A stretch of DNA of 15,614 bases from JAHDFB01 sp964607315 (GCA_964607315.1 CAZSKA010000061.1:1-15614), one strand, 5' to 3'. Shown: positions 7,677 to 15,549, counted from the stretch's first letter. A program made the numbers and translations. Notes: generated by a model from the letters alone, not told the origin.

Positions 7677-8789
7677 TTATTTATCAATAGGTGACATATA
7701 TCCATCTTTTATAATACCACCACCAACAACATCATCTCCTTCATAAAATACAGCGCTTTGACCAGGCGCTACACCTCGAACATTTGCAAGAAACTCCACA
7801 TTTACTTTACCATCAGATTGATTAAGTAAACTCAAGGTTCCAGGATCATTATATCTAACCATAGTAGTAGCCTCTAGATCTTTAGGTAGCGTTTCATATT
7901 TCATAATATTAATCCCTCCTACAGTCATACCGTTTTTAATCAAATCATCAACATCTCCTAAAACTACAGTATTGGAATCTGGTTTAATTTCAGTTACATA
8001 CATCGGCTTACCAAAGGCTTGACCTAGTCCTTTCCTTTGACCAATAGTAAAGTATGGATAACCGCGGTGATTACCAATAATATTCCCAGAAATATCAACA
8101 AAATCCCCACCTGCTACTCTATCAGCTAACTCAGGCACTCTCCTATCCAAAAATGATCTATAATCGTTATCTGGCACAAAACAAATCTCGTAGCTCTCGC
8201 CTTTTTTTGATAGTTCTGTATATCCGAAATCAGCAGCCATTTGACGTACCTCTGATTTATTATATGGACCTAAAGGAAAAATGGATCTTTCTAGGCATTC
8301 TTGAGACAGTCCCCATAAAACATAGGACTGATCTTTTATCGGATCCTTAGACTTTTGTATAAATTTCCTACCATTATGATTAGCAATTTTTGCATAATGT
8401 CCAGTAGCAATAAATTCGCAATCCATTGCATCTGCTCTTTTCAGTAAGGCAGACCATTTGATATGAGTATTACAAAGAACACAGGGATTAGGCGTTCTAC
8501 CAGCAATGTATTCATCAACAAAGTTATCGATAACATAATCACCGAATTCCTCTCTAATATCAATAATAAAATGTGAAAATCCCATGTCTACAGATATTTC
8601 CCTAGCATCATTGATAGAATCTAGACTACAGCAACCAGTTTCTTTTTTTGAACCACCTGATCCAGCATAATCCCAGGTTTTCATTGTAATACCAACAATT
8701 TCATAACCCTGTTCATGTAACATCATAGCAGTAACCGTACTATCAATACCGCCACTCATGGCAACCAGAACCCTTCCTTTCTTACTCAT
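7677..8789 (-). CDS. mnmA: tRNA-specific 2-thiouridylase MnmA
   Basis: MnmA adds sulfur to uridine 34 of the Lys, Glu and Gln tRNAs, using ATP and a persulfide relay. The 370-residue protein has the PP-loop SGGIDS at 12-17 for ATP binding. The tRNA- and adenylate-contacting motif TGHYAK is at 129-134, and DQSYVLWGL is at 153-161. The two catalytic cysteines are expected at C106 (in NPCVLCN) and C203 (in YEICFVPD), equivalent to Cys102 and Cys199 of E. coli. An extra GCCSLDSINDAR segment (52-63) is common in homologues of this phylum. The start ATG at 8789 gives MSKKGRVLVAMSGG, the expected N-terminus. It heads the minus-strand group mnmA, lipoprotein, rimM, so the group joins tRNA modification with 30S assembly. 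Confidence 0.96.
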   Translation of the reverse strand: MSKKGRVLVAMSGGIDSTVTAMMLHEQGYEIVGITMKTWDYAGSGGSKKETGCCSLDSINDAREISVDMGFSHFIIDIREEFGDYVIDNFVDEYIAGRTPNPCVLCNTHIKWSALLKRADAMDCEFIATGHYAKIANHNGRKFIQKSKDPIKDQSYVLWGLSQECLERSIFPLGPYNKSEVRQMAADFGYTELSKKGESYEICFVPDNDYRSFLDRRVPELADRVAGGDFVDISGNIIGNHRGYPYFTIGQRKGLGQAFGKPMYVTEIKPDSNTVVLGDVDDLIKNGMTVGGINIMKYETLPKDLEATTMVRYNDPGTLSLLNQSDGKVNVEFLANVRGVAPGQSAVFYEGDDVVGGGIIKDGYMSPIDK

Positions 8790-8793
8790 TACA

Positions 8794-8801
8794 CAAAGAT
8801 A
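8794..8801 (-). promoter_or_regulatory. Candidate -7 promoter element of mnmA
   Basis: TATCTTTG on the minus strand is an exact match to TAnnTTTG and ends only 4 nt before the mnmA ATG. ATTG about 22 nt upstream is a possible but weak -33 element. If used, the transcript would have almost no leader. The match may be chance in an AT-rich stretch. Confidence 0.3.
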
Positions 8802-8911
8802 TTTCTATGCATTCACTTTTTTACAATTTAATTGAAATTTAGAAGACATAAAATCAAATAATTATAATAGTGAGCTAATTTACACTTTTATTAATGATCT
8901 CTATTATTTAT

Positions 8912-8930
8912 TTTGGGCTTTAAGCCCAAA
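8912..8930. repeat. Perfect 19-nt palindrome (9-bp arms)
   Basis: TTTGGGCTT and AAGCCCAAA flank a single T. As RNA it could form an 8-bp stem with a 3-nt loop. No run of T follows on either strand, and no transcript is known to end here because the flanking genes diverge, so an ordinary terminator is not the obvious reading. It could be an operator for another regulator or the end of a small RNA. Confidence 0.5.
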
Positions 8931-9017
8931 GAATAAGGTGCTTTGTGCTTTTCTGAGGAGGTAAAACAACGATATTCTATTTTTGGTAATTTCTCAAAAC
9001 AATATTACCCATCTGTC

Positions 9018-9027
9018 TTGGTACCAA
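9018..9027. promoter_or_regulatory. Candidate distal GntR operator (TTGGTACCAA)
   Basis: A perfect 10-bp palindrome with the same half-sites as the two promoter-proximal operators but no spacer between them. It lies about 78 bp upstream (centre to centre) of the proximal pair. An imperfect TTGG-N7-CCAA follows at 9035-9049. The different spacer makes it less certain than the proximal sites. Confidence 0.35.
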
Positions 9028-9066
9028 AATAAAATTGGTATTTGTCCAAATTTATTCAAATAAAAG

Positions 9067-9097
9067 TTTGGAGCATTTAAATATTTATTTACTTTTG
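9067..9097 (+). promoter_or_regulatory. Promoter of the GntR-SusCD operon
   Basis: TTTG at 9067-9070 and TACTTTTG at 9090-9097 are exact matches to the Bacteroidota -33 (TTTG) and -7 (TAnnTTTG) elements, separated by 19 nt, the standard spacing. Transcription would start at about 9101-9106, giving a leader of roughly 65-70 nt before the GntR ATG at 9171. The -7 element overlaps the first operator. Confidence 0.72.
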
Positions 9098-9106
9098 GTC
9101 AACCAA
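9095..9106. promoter_or_regulatory. Candidate FadR/GntR operator 1 (TTGGTCAACCAA)
   Basis: Perfect inverted repeat TTGGT-CA-ACCAA. It fits the FadR-subfamily pattern TnGT...ACnA known for GntR regulators such as FadR, PdhR and LldR. It covers the end of the -7 element and the predicted transcription start, so a bound regulator should block RNA polymerase. Confidence 0.65.
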
Positions 9107-9109
9107 TTT

Positions 9110-9121
9110 TTGGTTTACCAA
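9110..9121. promoter_or_regulatory. Candidate FadR/GntR operator 2 (TTGGTTTACCAA)
   Basis: Perfect inverted repeat TTGGT-TT-ACCAA, with centre 15 bp from that of operator 1, just inside the predicted transcript. The arms between the two operators also form an AACCAA/TTGGTT inverted repeat at 9101-9115. Confidence 0.65.
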
Positions 9122-9141
9122 TTCAACTTTCACTTATTCAT

Positions 9142-9153
9142 GCCAACATTGGC
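9142..9153. repeat. Short inverted repeat GCCAA-CA-TTGGC before the GntR start
   Basis: A perfect 5-bp-arm inverted repeat 17 nt before the ATG at 9171. Its half-sites are in the opposite order to those of the operators (CCAA first, TTGG second), so it is probably not the same type of site. It could be a small hairpin near the ribosome-binding region or a chance repeat. Confidence 0.25.
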
Positions 9154-9170
9154 GTTCAAATTGATTGTAT

Positions 9171-9881
9171 ATGTTAGACAATTTAAGCAGGATCAAAGTC
9201 CAAAGCCCCGTTGATTTGATAATTTCTCAAATCAAAGATTTAATAAGTTCAGGGAGCATAAAGGAAGGTGAAAAATTACCACCAGAGAGGAAATTAGCAG
9301 AACATTTGGGCGTAAGCCGTACTCAAGTTAGAGATGCAATAAACAAACTACAATTTTATGGTATCGTTACCGTGCAACCGCAGAGTGGCACTATTGTAAA
9401 TGGCCTTGGTGTTACTGCATTGGAAGGACTTTTTTCAGAAGTATTACGAATCGATAATCCGGAATTCAAATCTCTTATAGACACTAGAATTCTTCTTGAA
9501 AAAGAGGCTGCTAGACTAGCTGCACTTAATAGGACTTCTGAAGATTTAGTTGAGATTAAAAGGGCTTTTGAAAACCATAAATCTAAATTAGAACAAAATT
9601 TAAGTGGAGTTGAAGAAGATTTATTATTGCATTTACAAATTGCAACGGCGAGTAAAAATACGGTTTTGAAGTCGCTTATGAATATTATTACTCCTGACAT
9701 TGTAGCTAACTATAATAAATACAAGGTATGTAATGAAAACAACTATCATAAAACGATAGAAGAACACAGAAAACTTATAAAAATGATTGAAGATGGTAAT
9801 GCTGATGGTGCGGTTGCTGCTATGAACTGCCACTTAAGTGACATCTTACAATACAGCTTAGAAAGCAAGAATATTGCTTAG
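9171..9881 (+). CDS. FadR-family GntR transcriptional regulator (FCD domain)
   Basis: A cytoplasmic DNA-binding regulator, predicted dimer, 236 aa from the ATG at 9171. The winged helix-turn-helix covers about residues 13-78, with the GntR hallmark KLPPERKLAEHLGVSRTQVR (36-54) and the wing QPQSGTIV. The FCD ligand-binding domain covers about 102-228. It keeps the metal-coordinating set Asp150, His154 (EEDLLLHLQIA), His199 (EEHRKL) and His221 (MNCHL), so a metal-assisted carboxylate ligand is expected. An upstream in-frame TTG at 9165 could add two residues, but the ATG is preferred. It precedes susC by 35 bp, in one operon with it. TTGGT-N2-ACCAA palindromes over its own promoter point to autoregulation. 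FCD regulators near Sus genes often sense uronate-derived acids; the ligand here is inferred. Confidence 0.93.
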   Translation: MLDNLSRIKVQSPVDLIISQIKDLISSGSIKEGEKLPPERKLAEHLGVSRTQVRDAINKLQFYGIVTVQPQSGTIVNGLGVTALEGLFSEVLRIDNPEFKSLIDTRILLEKEAARLAALNRTSEDLVEIKRAFENHKSKLEQNLSGVEEDLLLHLQIATASKNTVLKSLMNIITPDIVANYNKYKVCNENNYHKTIEEHRKLIKMIEDGNADGAVAAMNCHLSDILQYSLESKNIA

Positions 9882-9916
9882 AAATTAAAATAATTTAACA
9901 AGAATACTATTTCAAA

Positions 9917-12900
9917 ATGTTCAAAATTTTATTTAATATGAACCAAACACGTTACACAAGACAACTTAAATCATTTGGGTTGACTTTTGTTATTCTCCTT
10001 TTAGGCATAGTAGGGATTAACGCTCAAACTGTCAAAGGAGTTATTACCGATACAAACGGAGAACCATTAATTGGTGCTTCTGTGCAAGTAGTCGGTACCA
10101 CAATCGGGGCTATTACCGATCTTGATGGAAAATTTGAACTCACTGCTAAAGAAGGTGATGAGATACAAGTAACTTACATAGGTTATGGAGAACAACTTAT
10201 TACAGTTGGTAAAGAAACTGACCTTAGAATTACGATGCTAGACGCGAACAATGTTATTGATGATGTAATAGTAGTCGGTTATGGTACTACTAAAAAATCA
10301 CATTTAACAGGAGCAATTTCTAAAGTCAAGAATGAGAATCTTGACCAAATTGCTGTTGCGAGAGTTGACGATGCTTTGATAGGACAAGTATCAGGTGTTA
10401 ATATTGCTGCTACGGAAGCTGAAGCTGGTTCTGCACCGACAATCACTGTAAGAGGTGTAGGGTCGATTAGTGCTGAAACAGGACCTGCTGTTGTAGTTGA
10501 TGGAATCGTTGTAGATCCTGATTTCCTGTCTAACTTAGACATGAATGACATTGAATCATTTGAGATTTTAAAAGATGCAGCATCAGCTGCAATTTTTGGA
10601 TCGGAAGGATCAAATGGTGTAATTCAGATCACTACAAAGAGTGGTCAAGAAGGTAAAACGGTTTTCCAATATAATGGATTTGTAGGTATAAAATCAGCGC
10701 ATGAAAGTGAGCCATATAAGAAAAGTGTTGCTGAATGGGCTGCATTTGAACAAGCTCAGACAGGAACTATATCTGAACGAACAGAATATATGTTAGCAAT
10801 AGCTGAAGCTGCAGGTACAGATAGAGACTGGCAAGAAGTATTCTTTGAGGATGGATTAATAAACAGTCATTCCATTTCAGCAAGAGGAGGTACGAATAAA
10901 ACAAAATTCAGTGCTTCAGTTAGATACCTTGGAGATGAAGGTGTTCTACTTACAGATGACTATGATATTTATAGTGCTAAATTGAAGGTAGATTCAAAAA
11001 TCACAAATAGATTAAAAGTAGGTTTCAGTTTTACTCCTTCTTTTTCAGAGAGAAGAAGAATCCCTACTTCTATTCACAACCCTATCAGACAATCTCCTTG
11101 GTTACCAATTTATCATACAGAACAGACTCTAGAGTTTGTTGATAGAGATGATTATCCTGATGTACAAGCGGGTGACTATTTCTTTGAAGATCACTTAGTA
11201 AATATAGATTTTAACGGAGACGGTTCTGGAACAAGTGCCAGAACTTCAGGAGATGCTAACCCTTTTGCTCAGTTTGTAGAAAGACAGCATCTTGAGGATA
11301 AATTCAAATTCTTAGGTTCTACGAAATTAGAATATACAATCATTAAAGGATTAAAAGCTAAAGTATCTTTAGCTGCTACAAGAGAATCAAGAGTAAGAGA
11401 GCGTTATGATGGTGTTTTATATCACCAAAACGGAGTAGATAGAGCACAGTATAATCTACAAAATAGAATTTCTAACAGAATCATTAATGACAACACTTTA
11501 ACGTATAAGACTGATTTTGGAAGTCATTCCATAAATGCTCTTGGTGGTGTAAGTATTCAGAGAAGAAATGTTTCAAATAGTAACATTACAGGTAGAGGAT
11601 TTACAAATGATCTACTAAGAAATTTACAAGGAGCTACAGAAATATCAAATTTTGAGGAATTATTTACTGATAGAAATAAAATAGGAGTTTTTGGTAGGTT
11701 AACATATGCTTACAGAGATAAATATTTAGTTACAGCTGCAATTAGAAGAGATGGAAGTTCTGTATTTGGTACAGCAACCAAATTTGCTAATTTCCCCGCT
11801 ATCTCATTTGGTTGGAATGTTGCAAGAGAAAAATTCTTAATCAACAATGATATCATTTCAAACTTAAAACTAAGATTTAGCTACGGTTTGACAGGAAATG
11901 AAAACTTTGACACAGGTAGTGATTTCACTGATTTCTATCCATATTTAGCTTTATTACAAAGCGCTAATACTATTATTGATGGAAATATTGTTGCAGGATT
12001 TACTCCTGAGAACATTGCAAACAGTCTTCTTCAATGGGAATCATCTGAAGAATTTAACCCAGGAATTGATTTTGGTTTTGTAGGAAACAGAATTACTGGT
12101 TCCTTAGATTATTATTCTAGAACAAGTAATAATTTATTACTTAACAACCCAGTTTCATATGTTACTGGATTCTCTTCTGGTATTGTAAACGTTGGTGAAG
12201 TTAGAAACAGAGGTTTTGAAGTTGAATTAAGAACAAGAAATTTCACTAAAAAGGCATTTACTTGGAGTTCTACATTAATAGGAACAGCAAATAGAAACCA
12301 ATTAACTGATTTTGGTGATTCGAATGGTCAGATTCTAGAAGATAACTTTGGAAGAAATTCACAGTGGATTAACCAAGTAGGAAACCCTATTTCATCTTTC
12401 TACGGATGGGTAATTGACCAAGAAGCGACAGACGCTATTTTAGGTTATCCAACTTCTGCTGAAGAAGAACCAATCTGGGAAACACCATTCTTCCCTATCA
12501 ATGGAGTATCAGAAGATGCTATTGTTAAGGATTTAAATGGAGACGGTATAATTACAGATGCAGATAAAACTATCTTAGGTAATCCTTATCCAGATTTAGT
12601 TTGGAGTTTAACAAATGATTTCAGTTTTGGACCTATTGACTTTTCAGTTATGGTACAAGGAAGTCATGGAGCAGAGGTAAGAAATGTTGGAGAACAATAT
12701 TTTGAGACGCACTGGCAAGGAGCAACTGTTGATGGTGCTGCTGAAAGATTAATTGCGGATGGAGTAATTCCACATGCATCTTTCTTACAAGAAAGAGTAT
12801 TAACTGATGATATCATTTCAGATGCGAGCTATTTATCTCTTAGAAATGTGACTTTGGGTTTAAACTTAAATAGAATTAAATCTAAGTTCATTAGTAATTT

Positions 12901-13087
12901 AAATGCTGGTAATGCTAGAATTTTTGTTACTGGACAAAATATAATATTTAGAACTGCAGATGATTACAATGGATTTAATCCTGAGTTCGTAGAGAGTAAT
13001 TCAAGAATTATTACACAATGGGGATCTCAGAGAGCTGGTTCTCCTGTAAACAGAACTTATTCTGTTGGATTAAACCTTAACTTCTAA
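9917..13087 (+). CDS. SusC/RagA-family TonB-dependent outer membrane receptor
   Basis: A 1056-residue outer-membrane barrel for TonB-driven import of oligosaccharides, partner of the SusD-like lipoprotein that follows. A signal peptide ends around INAQ (34-37). A carboxypeptidase-regulatory-like domain covers about 38-110 (VKGVITDTNGEPLIGASV). The SusC signature DVIVVGYGTTKKSHLTGAI (116-134) opens the plug domain, which runs to about 243 and includes VVVDGIVVDP and LKDAASAAIFGSEGSNGVI. The rest is the beta-barrel, ending in an aromatic strand with final Phe (LNLNF). Within the barrel, DLNGDGIITDAD (872-883) has the form of a calcium-binding loop, as in many SusC proteins. No STN domain is present. 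Met8 (9938) is a possible alternative start. SusC genes are tied to a glycan by context; here the FCD regulator and PKD protein hint at a uronic-acid polymer. Confidence 0.96.
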   Translation: MFKILFNMNQTRYTRQLKSFGLTFVILLLGIVGINAQTVKGVITDTNGEPLIGASVQVVGTTIGAITDLDGKFELTAKEGDEIQVTYIGYGEQLITVGKETDLRITMLDANNVIDDVIVVGYGTTKKSHLTGAISKVKNENLDQIAVARVDDALIGQVSGVNIAATEAEAGSAPTITVRGVGSISAETGPAVVVDGIVVDPDFLSNLDMNDIESFEILKDAASAAIFGSEGSNGVIQITTKSGQEGKTVFQYNGFVGIKSAHESEPYKKSVAEWAAFEQAQTGTISERTEYMLAIAEAAGTDRDWQEVFFEDGLINSHSISARGGTNKTKFSASVRYLGDEGVLLTDDYDIYSAKLKVDSKITNRLKVGFSFTPSFSERRRIPTSIHNPIRQSPWLPIYHTEQTLEFVDRDDYPDVQAGDYFFEDHLVNIDFNGDGSGTSARTSGDANPFAQFVERQHLEDKFKFLGSTKLEYTIIKGLKAKVSLAATRESRVRERYDGVLYHQNGVDRAQYNLQNRISNRIINDNTLTYKTDFGSHSINALGGVSIQRRNVSNSNITGRGFTNDLLRNLQGATEISNFEELFTDRNKIGVFGRLTYAYRDKYLVTAAIRRDGSSVFGTATKFANFPAISFGWNVAREKFLINNDIISNLKLRFSYGLTGNENFDTGSDFTDFYPYLALLQSANTIIDGNIVAGFTPENIANSLLQWESSEEFNPGIDFGFVGNRITGSLDYYSRTSNNLLLNNPVSYVTGFSSGIVNVGEVRNRGFEVELRTRNFTKKAFTWSSTLIGTANRNQLTDFGDSNGQILEDNFGRNSQWINQVGNPISSFYGWVIDQEATDAILGYPTSAEEEPIWETPFFPINGVSEDAIVKDLNGDGIITDADKTILGNPYPDLVWSLTNDFSFGPIDFSVMVQGSHGAEVRNVGEQYFETHWQGATVDGAAERLIADGVIPHASFLQERVLTDDIISDASYLSLRNVTLGLNLNRIKSKFISNLNAGNARIFVTGQNIIFRTADDYNGFNPEFVESNSRIITQWGSQRAGSPVNRTYSVGLNLNF

Positions 13088-13106
13088 TTATTAATTAAGA
13101 GAAAAA

Positions 13107-14537
13107 ATGAAAATTTATAATAAATTAATTTTATTCTTCGCTACGGTTGTATTAATTACTTCATGTGGTGACGAATTCTTAAATCCTATACCTACTTCAT
13201 CAGTTGTTGCTACTGAATTCTTTAGTACAGATGAAGAAATATTAGCTGGTATTTTTGGGATTTATGATGCGATACAAGGTGTTAATGAAAACACCACAAC
13301 TAATATCAATCAAGTTAATAGAGGTATCCAATTCGAATACCTTGTAACTGAAATGAGAAGTGATAATGCAAGATCTGAAACAACAGAAGGATCTAAAGCT
13401 GACTTTCACAGATATATAGTTGACCCTAATAACATAGAAGCTGAAGATTACTATGCAAGTATGTATGAAGTAATTTTCAGAGCTAATAATGTATTAAACT
13501 TTGTTGATGTTGCAAATCCTGATAACATAGCAAGTTACTCTGCTGAAGCTAGATTTTTAAGAGCTTATGCTTATTTCAATTTAGTGCGTTTGTATGGTGA
13601 TGTTCCTTTAGTAACATCTGTAATATTACCAACTGATGAATCTGCATTTCTTAGAGTTCCAGTTGCTGAGGTATATGCTCAGATTGTTTCTGACTTAGAA
13701 GAAGCTGCTTCTGTTTTAAGTGACGGTGGCCCTAAAGTTAGAGCTTCAAAATCTGCAGCTGAGGCATTACTTGCAAAAGTATATTTATCACAACCTAGTC
13801 CAGATTATCTTGCTGCACAAACTCTTTGTGAAACAATAATTGCCTCACAGCAATTCATGCTTCAAGATAGTTTTAGAGATATTTTTTACAATGAGAGAAA
13901 TAGTGAATTGATTTGGATTGTTGAATATATTTCTGGTAACGCTCTAGAAAGTCAAGGATTTTCAGCAGAATTCAATTTCGAGACTGGACGTCAAGATGGA
14001 TTAAATGTTCCTGAACCAGATCTTTTATCTGCATTCGACCAAAACGGTGGTCTTAGAACAATGCATACTTTTGGAACTGGAACAAACAATAGAACAGAAA
14101 ACATTAAGTTTTTACCAGATGGTTTTGGTATAGATGATGACTATGGTCCTAATTCAAGATCAGCTGGTAATGATTGGATATTCATTAGATATGCTGATGT
14201 ATTACTAATGCATGCGGAAGCAATTTTAGCTGGATCGCAGTTAACTTCTAGTTCGAATGCACTTGAATCTGTTAACTTAGTAAGAGCAAGAGCTGGTCTT
14301 GATCCTTTAACAGAATCATTAAGCGCTGAAGCTTTATTATTGGAAAGAAGAGTTGAATTAGCATTTGAAAATCAGAGATTCTTTGATTTACAGAGATTTG
14401 GTGTAATTAACAATACATTACAAGCTTACTCTGATGATGCTGGTTACATTTTCAATTTAAATCAATTATTATTACCTATTCCGGCAAGAGAAATAAACCT
14501 TAGTAGAGGTGTTATGTCTCAAAATCCTGGATATTAA
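13107..14537 (+). CDS. SusD/RagB-family nutrient-binding outer membrane lipoprotein
   Basis: Surface lipoprotein of 476 aa that caps the SusC barrel and binds the incoming glycan. Signal peptide and lipobox VLITSC place the lipidated Cys at residue 20, followed by GDEFLNPIP, an acidic start typical of surface-exported lipoproteins here. The SusD TPR-like core is shown by RFLRAYAYFNLVRLYGD (149-165) and the C-terminal signatures IRYADVLLMHAEA (360-372), ERRVELAFENQRFFDLQRFG and LLPIPAREINL. It lies 19 bp after susC and 28 bp before the PKD lipoprotein, with no promoter-like sequence between them. At 476 aa it is at the short end of the usual 450-600 range but looks complete. Confidence 0.96.
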   Translation: MKIYNKLILFFATVVLITSCGDEFLNPIPTSSVVATEFFSTDEEILAGIFGIYDAIQGVNENTTTNINQVNRGIQFEYLVTEMRSDNARSETTEGSKADFHRYIVDPNNIEAEDYYASMYEVIFRANNVLNFVDVANPDNIASYSAEARFLRAYAYFNLVRLYGDVPLVTSVILPTDESAFLRVPVAEVYAQIVSDLEEAASVLSDGGPKVRASKSAAEALLAKVYLSQPSPDYLAAQTLCETIIASQQFMLQDSFRDIFYNERNSELIWIVEYISGNALESQGFSAEFNFETGRQDGLNVPEPDLLSAFDQNGGLRTMHTFGTGTNNRTENIKFLPDGFGIDDDYGPNSRSAGNDWIFIRYADVLLMHAEAILAGSQLTSSSNALESVNLVRARAGLDPLTESLSAEALLLERRVELAFENQRFFDLQRFGVINNTLQAYSDDAGYIFNLNQLLLPIPAREINLSRGVMSQNPGY

Positions 14538-14565
14538 TTAGAAATCAAATAAAAAATATAATATT

Positions 14566-15549
14566 ATGCTTAGTAATAGACTAACAATAAATTCAATTAA
14601 ATTAATGGCTTTGTTGGGTATTATAACTCTTTCTGTAAGCTGTAGTGATTTATTTGAATTTGAATTACCAGACTCGAATTCTCAAGTAGACACTGAATTG
14701 CCAGATGCGCAATTTGAATTTGCTCAAGATAAAGAGGTGTTTAATCTATTTTCATTTAAAAACAATTCTTCAGAGTCTTTGAGATACTTATGGGATTTTG
14801 GAACAGGAGAAACTTCATCAGAAGAAAATCCTAACTATGTATTCCAAGATGGCGTTGGCACATACACCGTAACTTTAACTGCAAGTGACCTTAATGGTGC
14901 ATCTTCTACGTTATCAAGAGATGTTGTAGTAGAAGAATTACCTGATGACCTAGTTCCTGACCCAATTATTATAAATGAGGATTTTGACGAACTTCCAAAG
15001 TCTTCAGGTTCTGATTGTGCTTGTTCAGGATGGATAAACAAAAGTATTGGTGAGCAAGGAGAAACTAGTAGTGGAAATGACAATAGTGTTGTGAAATTTG
15101 ACAACTTGGAACCAGATCATATCTATCAAGAATTTGCTGTTGTACCAAATGCTGATTACAGATTTGAGATGCCAGTTGAATTCAAAAATTTCGTAGATGG
15201 TGGTCAGACGCCAAGTATGCTAGAAATCAGAATTCTAGCTGGAACTGGATATGTTGATGGTTATACACCAACTTATTATACGGAAACAGTAGAATTCCCA
15301 CAAGACGGTTACGGATATACGACTGTTGCTCAGTTTGAAGATCCTGCTAACAATCTACATGTTGAAGTTTTAGATAACCCTGGAATGACTGGTTATATAA
15401 GCTATGATTTCCAATTTAATGTTGGAGCAAATACTAGTATAGCATTATTTGTTAGAGGTATTGGTGGACCAGCAGGTGGAGATTACGATTACAACAGTGG
15501 TGATGAAGAAATTAGAGCAGAATTTGTACGAATTACTGCTATTAACTAA
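14566..15549 (+). CDS. PKD-domain lipoprotein, candidate surface glycan-binding protein
   Basis: A 327-residue lipoprotein with lipobox SVSC (Cys26) followed by SDLFEFELPD, an acidic stretch that favours surface display. A PKD-type Ig-like domain spans about 46-123, with the signature WDFGTGE at 76-82 and the strand YTVTLTASD at 100-108. After a Pro/Asp-rich linker (125-136), the remaining 190 residues look like one beta-sandwich. This starts INEDFDELP, has a CACSGW motif (151-156), and ends EIRAEFVRITAIN, in a layout reminiscent of galactose-binding-like or CBM4-type modules; the fold is my inference. No catalytic motif is recognised. Position as third gene after susC-susD is where surface glycan-binding proteins (SusE/F-like) usually sit, and PKD lipoproteins are known in alginate loci of marine Bacteroidota. 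Cell-surface glycan binding is therefore the likely role. Confidence 0.85.
   Translation: MLSNRLTINSIKLMALLGIITLSVSCSDLFEFELPDSNSQVDTELPDAQFEFAQDKEVFNLFSFKNNSSESLRYLWDFGTGETSSEENPNYVFQDGVGTYTVTLTASDLNGASSTLSRDVVVEELPDDLVPDPIIINEDFDELPKSSGSDCACSGWINKSIGEQGETSSGNDNSVVKFDNLEPDHIYQEFAVVPNADYRFEMPVEFKNFVDGGQTPSMLEIRILAGTGYVDGYTPTYYTETVEFPQDGYGYTTVAQFEDPANNLHVEVLDNPGMTGYISYDFQFNVGANTSIALFVRGIGGPAGGDYDYNSGDEEIRAEFVRITAIN

Larger units (their letters stand above)
8790..9170. other. Divergent intergenic regulatory region between mnmA and the GntR gene
   Basis: This 381-bp stretch has no convincing gene. From the mnmA side it holds a possible -7 element, an AT-rich stretch, and a perfect 19-nt palindrome at 8912-8930. 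A tandem GTGCTTT repeat lies at 8938-8951, and an isolated GAGGAGGT (8955-8962) has no start codon at a usable distance. From about 8983 the half-site TTGGT and its complement recur repeatedly up to the GntR start, around the promoter at 9067-9097. The density of this motif marks it as the operator region of the downstream operon. Confidence 0.7.

Noticed and set aside
8955..9060. Possible leader peptide after GAGGAGGT
   Set aside because: The nearest start-like codon in an open frame is a TTG about 21 nt after the motif, far outside a normal spacing; the short frame has no recognisable features.
9356..9700. Minus-strand frame inside the GntR gene
   Set aside because: Antisense to the conserved winged-helix and FCD coding sequence, with no family signature.
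9882..9916. Separate promoter for susC
   Set aside because: Only 35 AT-rich bases with no TAnnTTTG match; co-transcription with the GntR gene is simpler.
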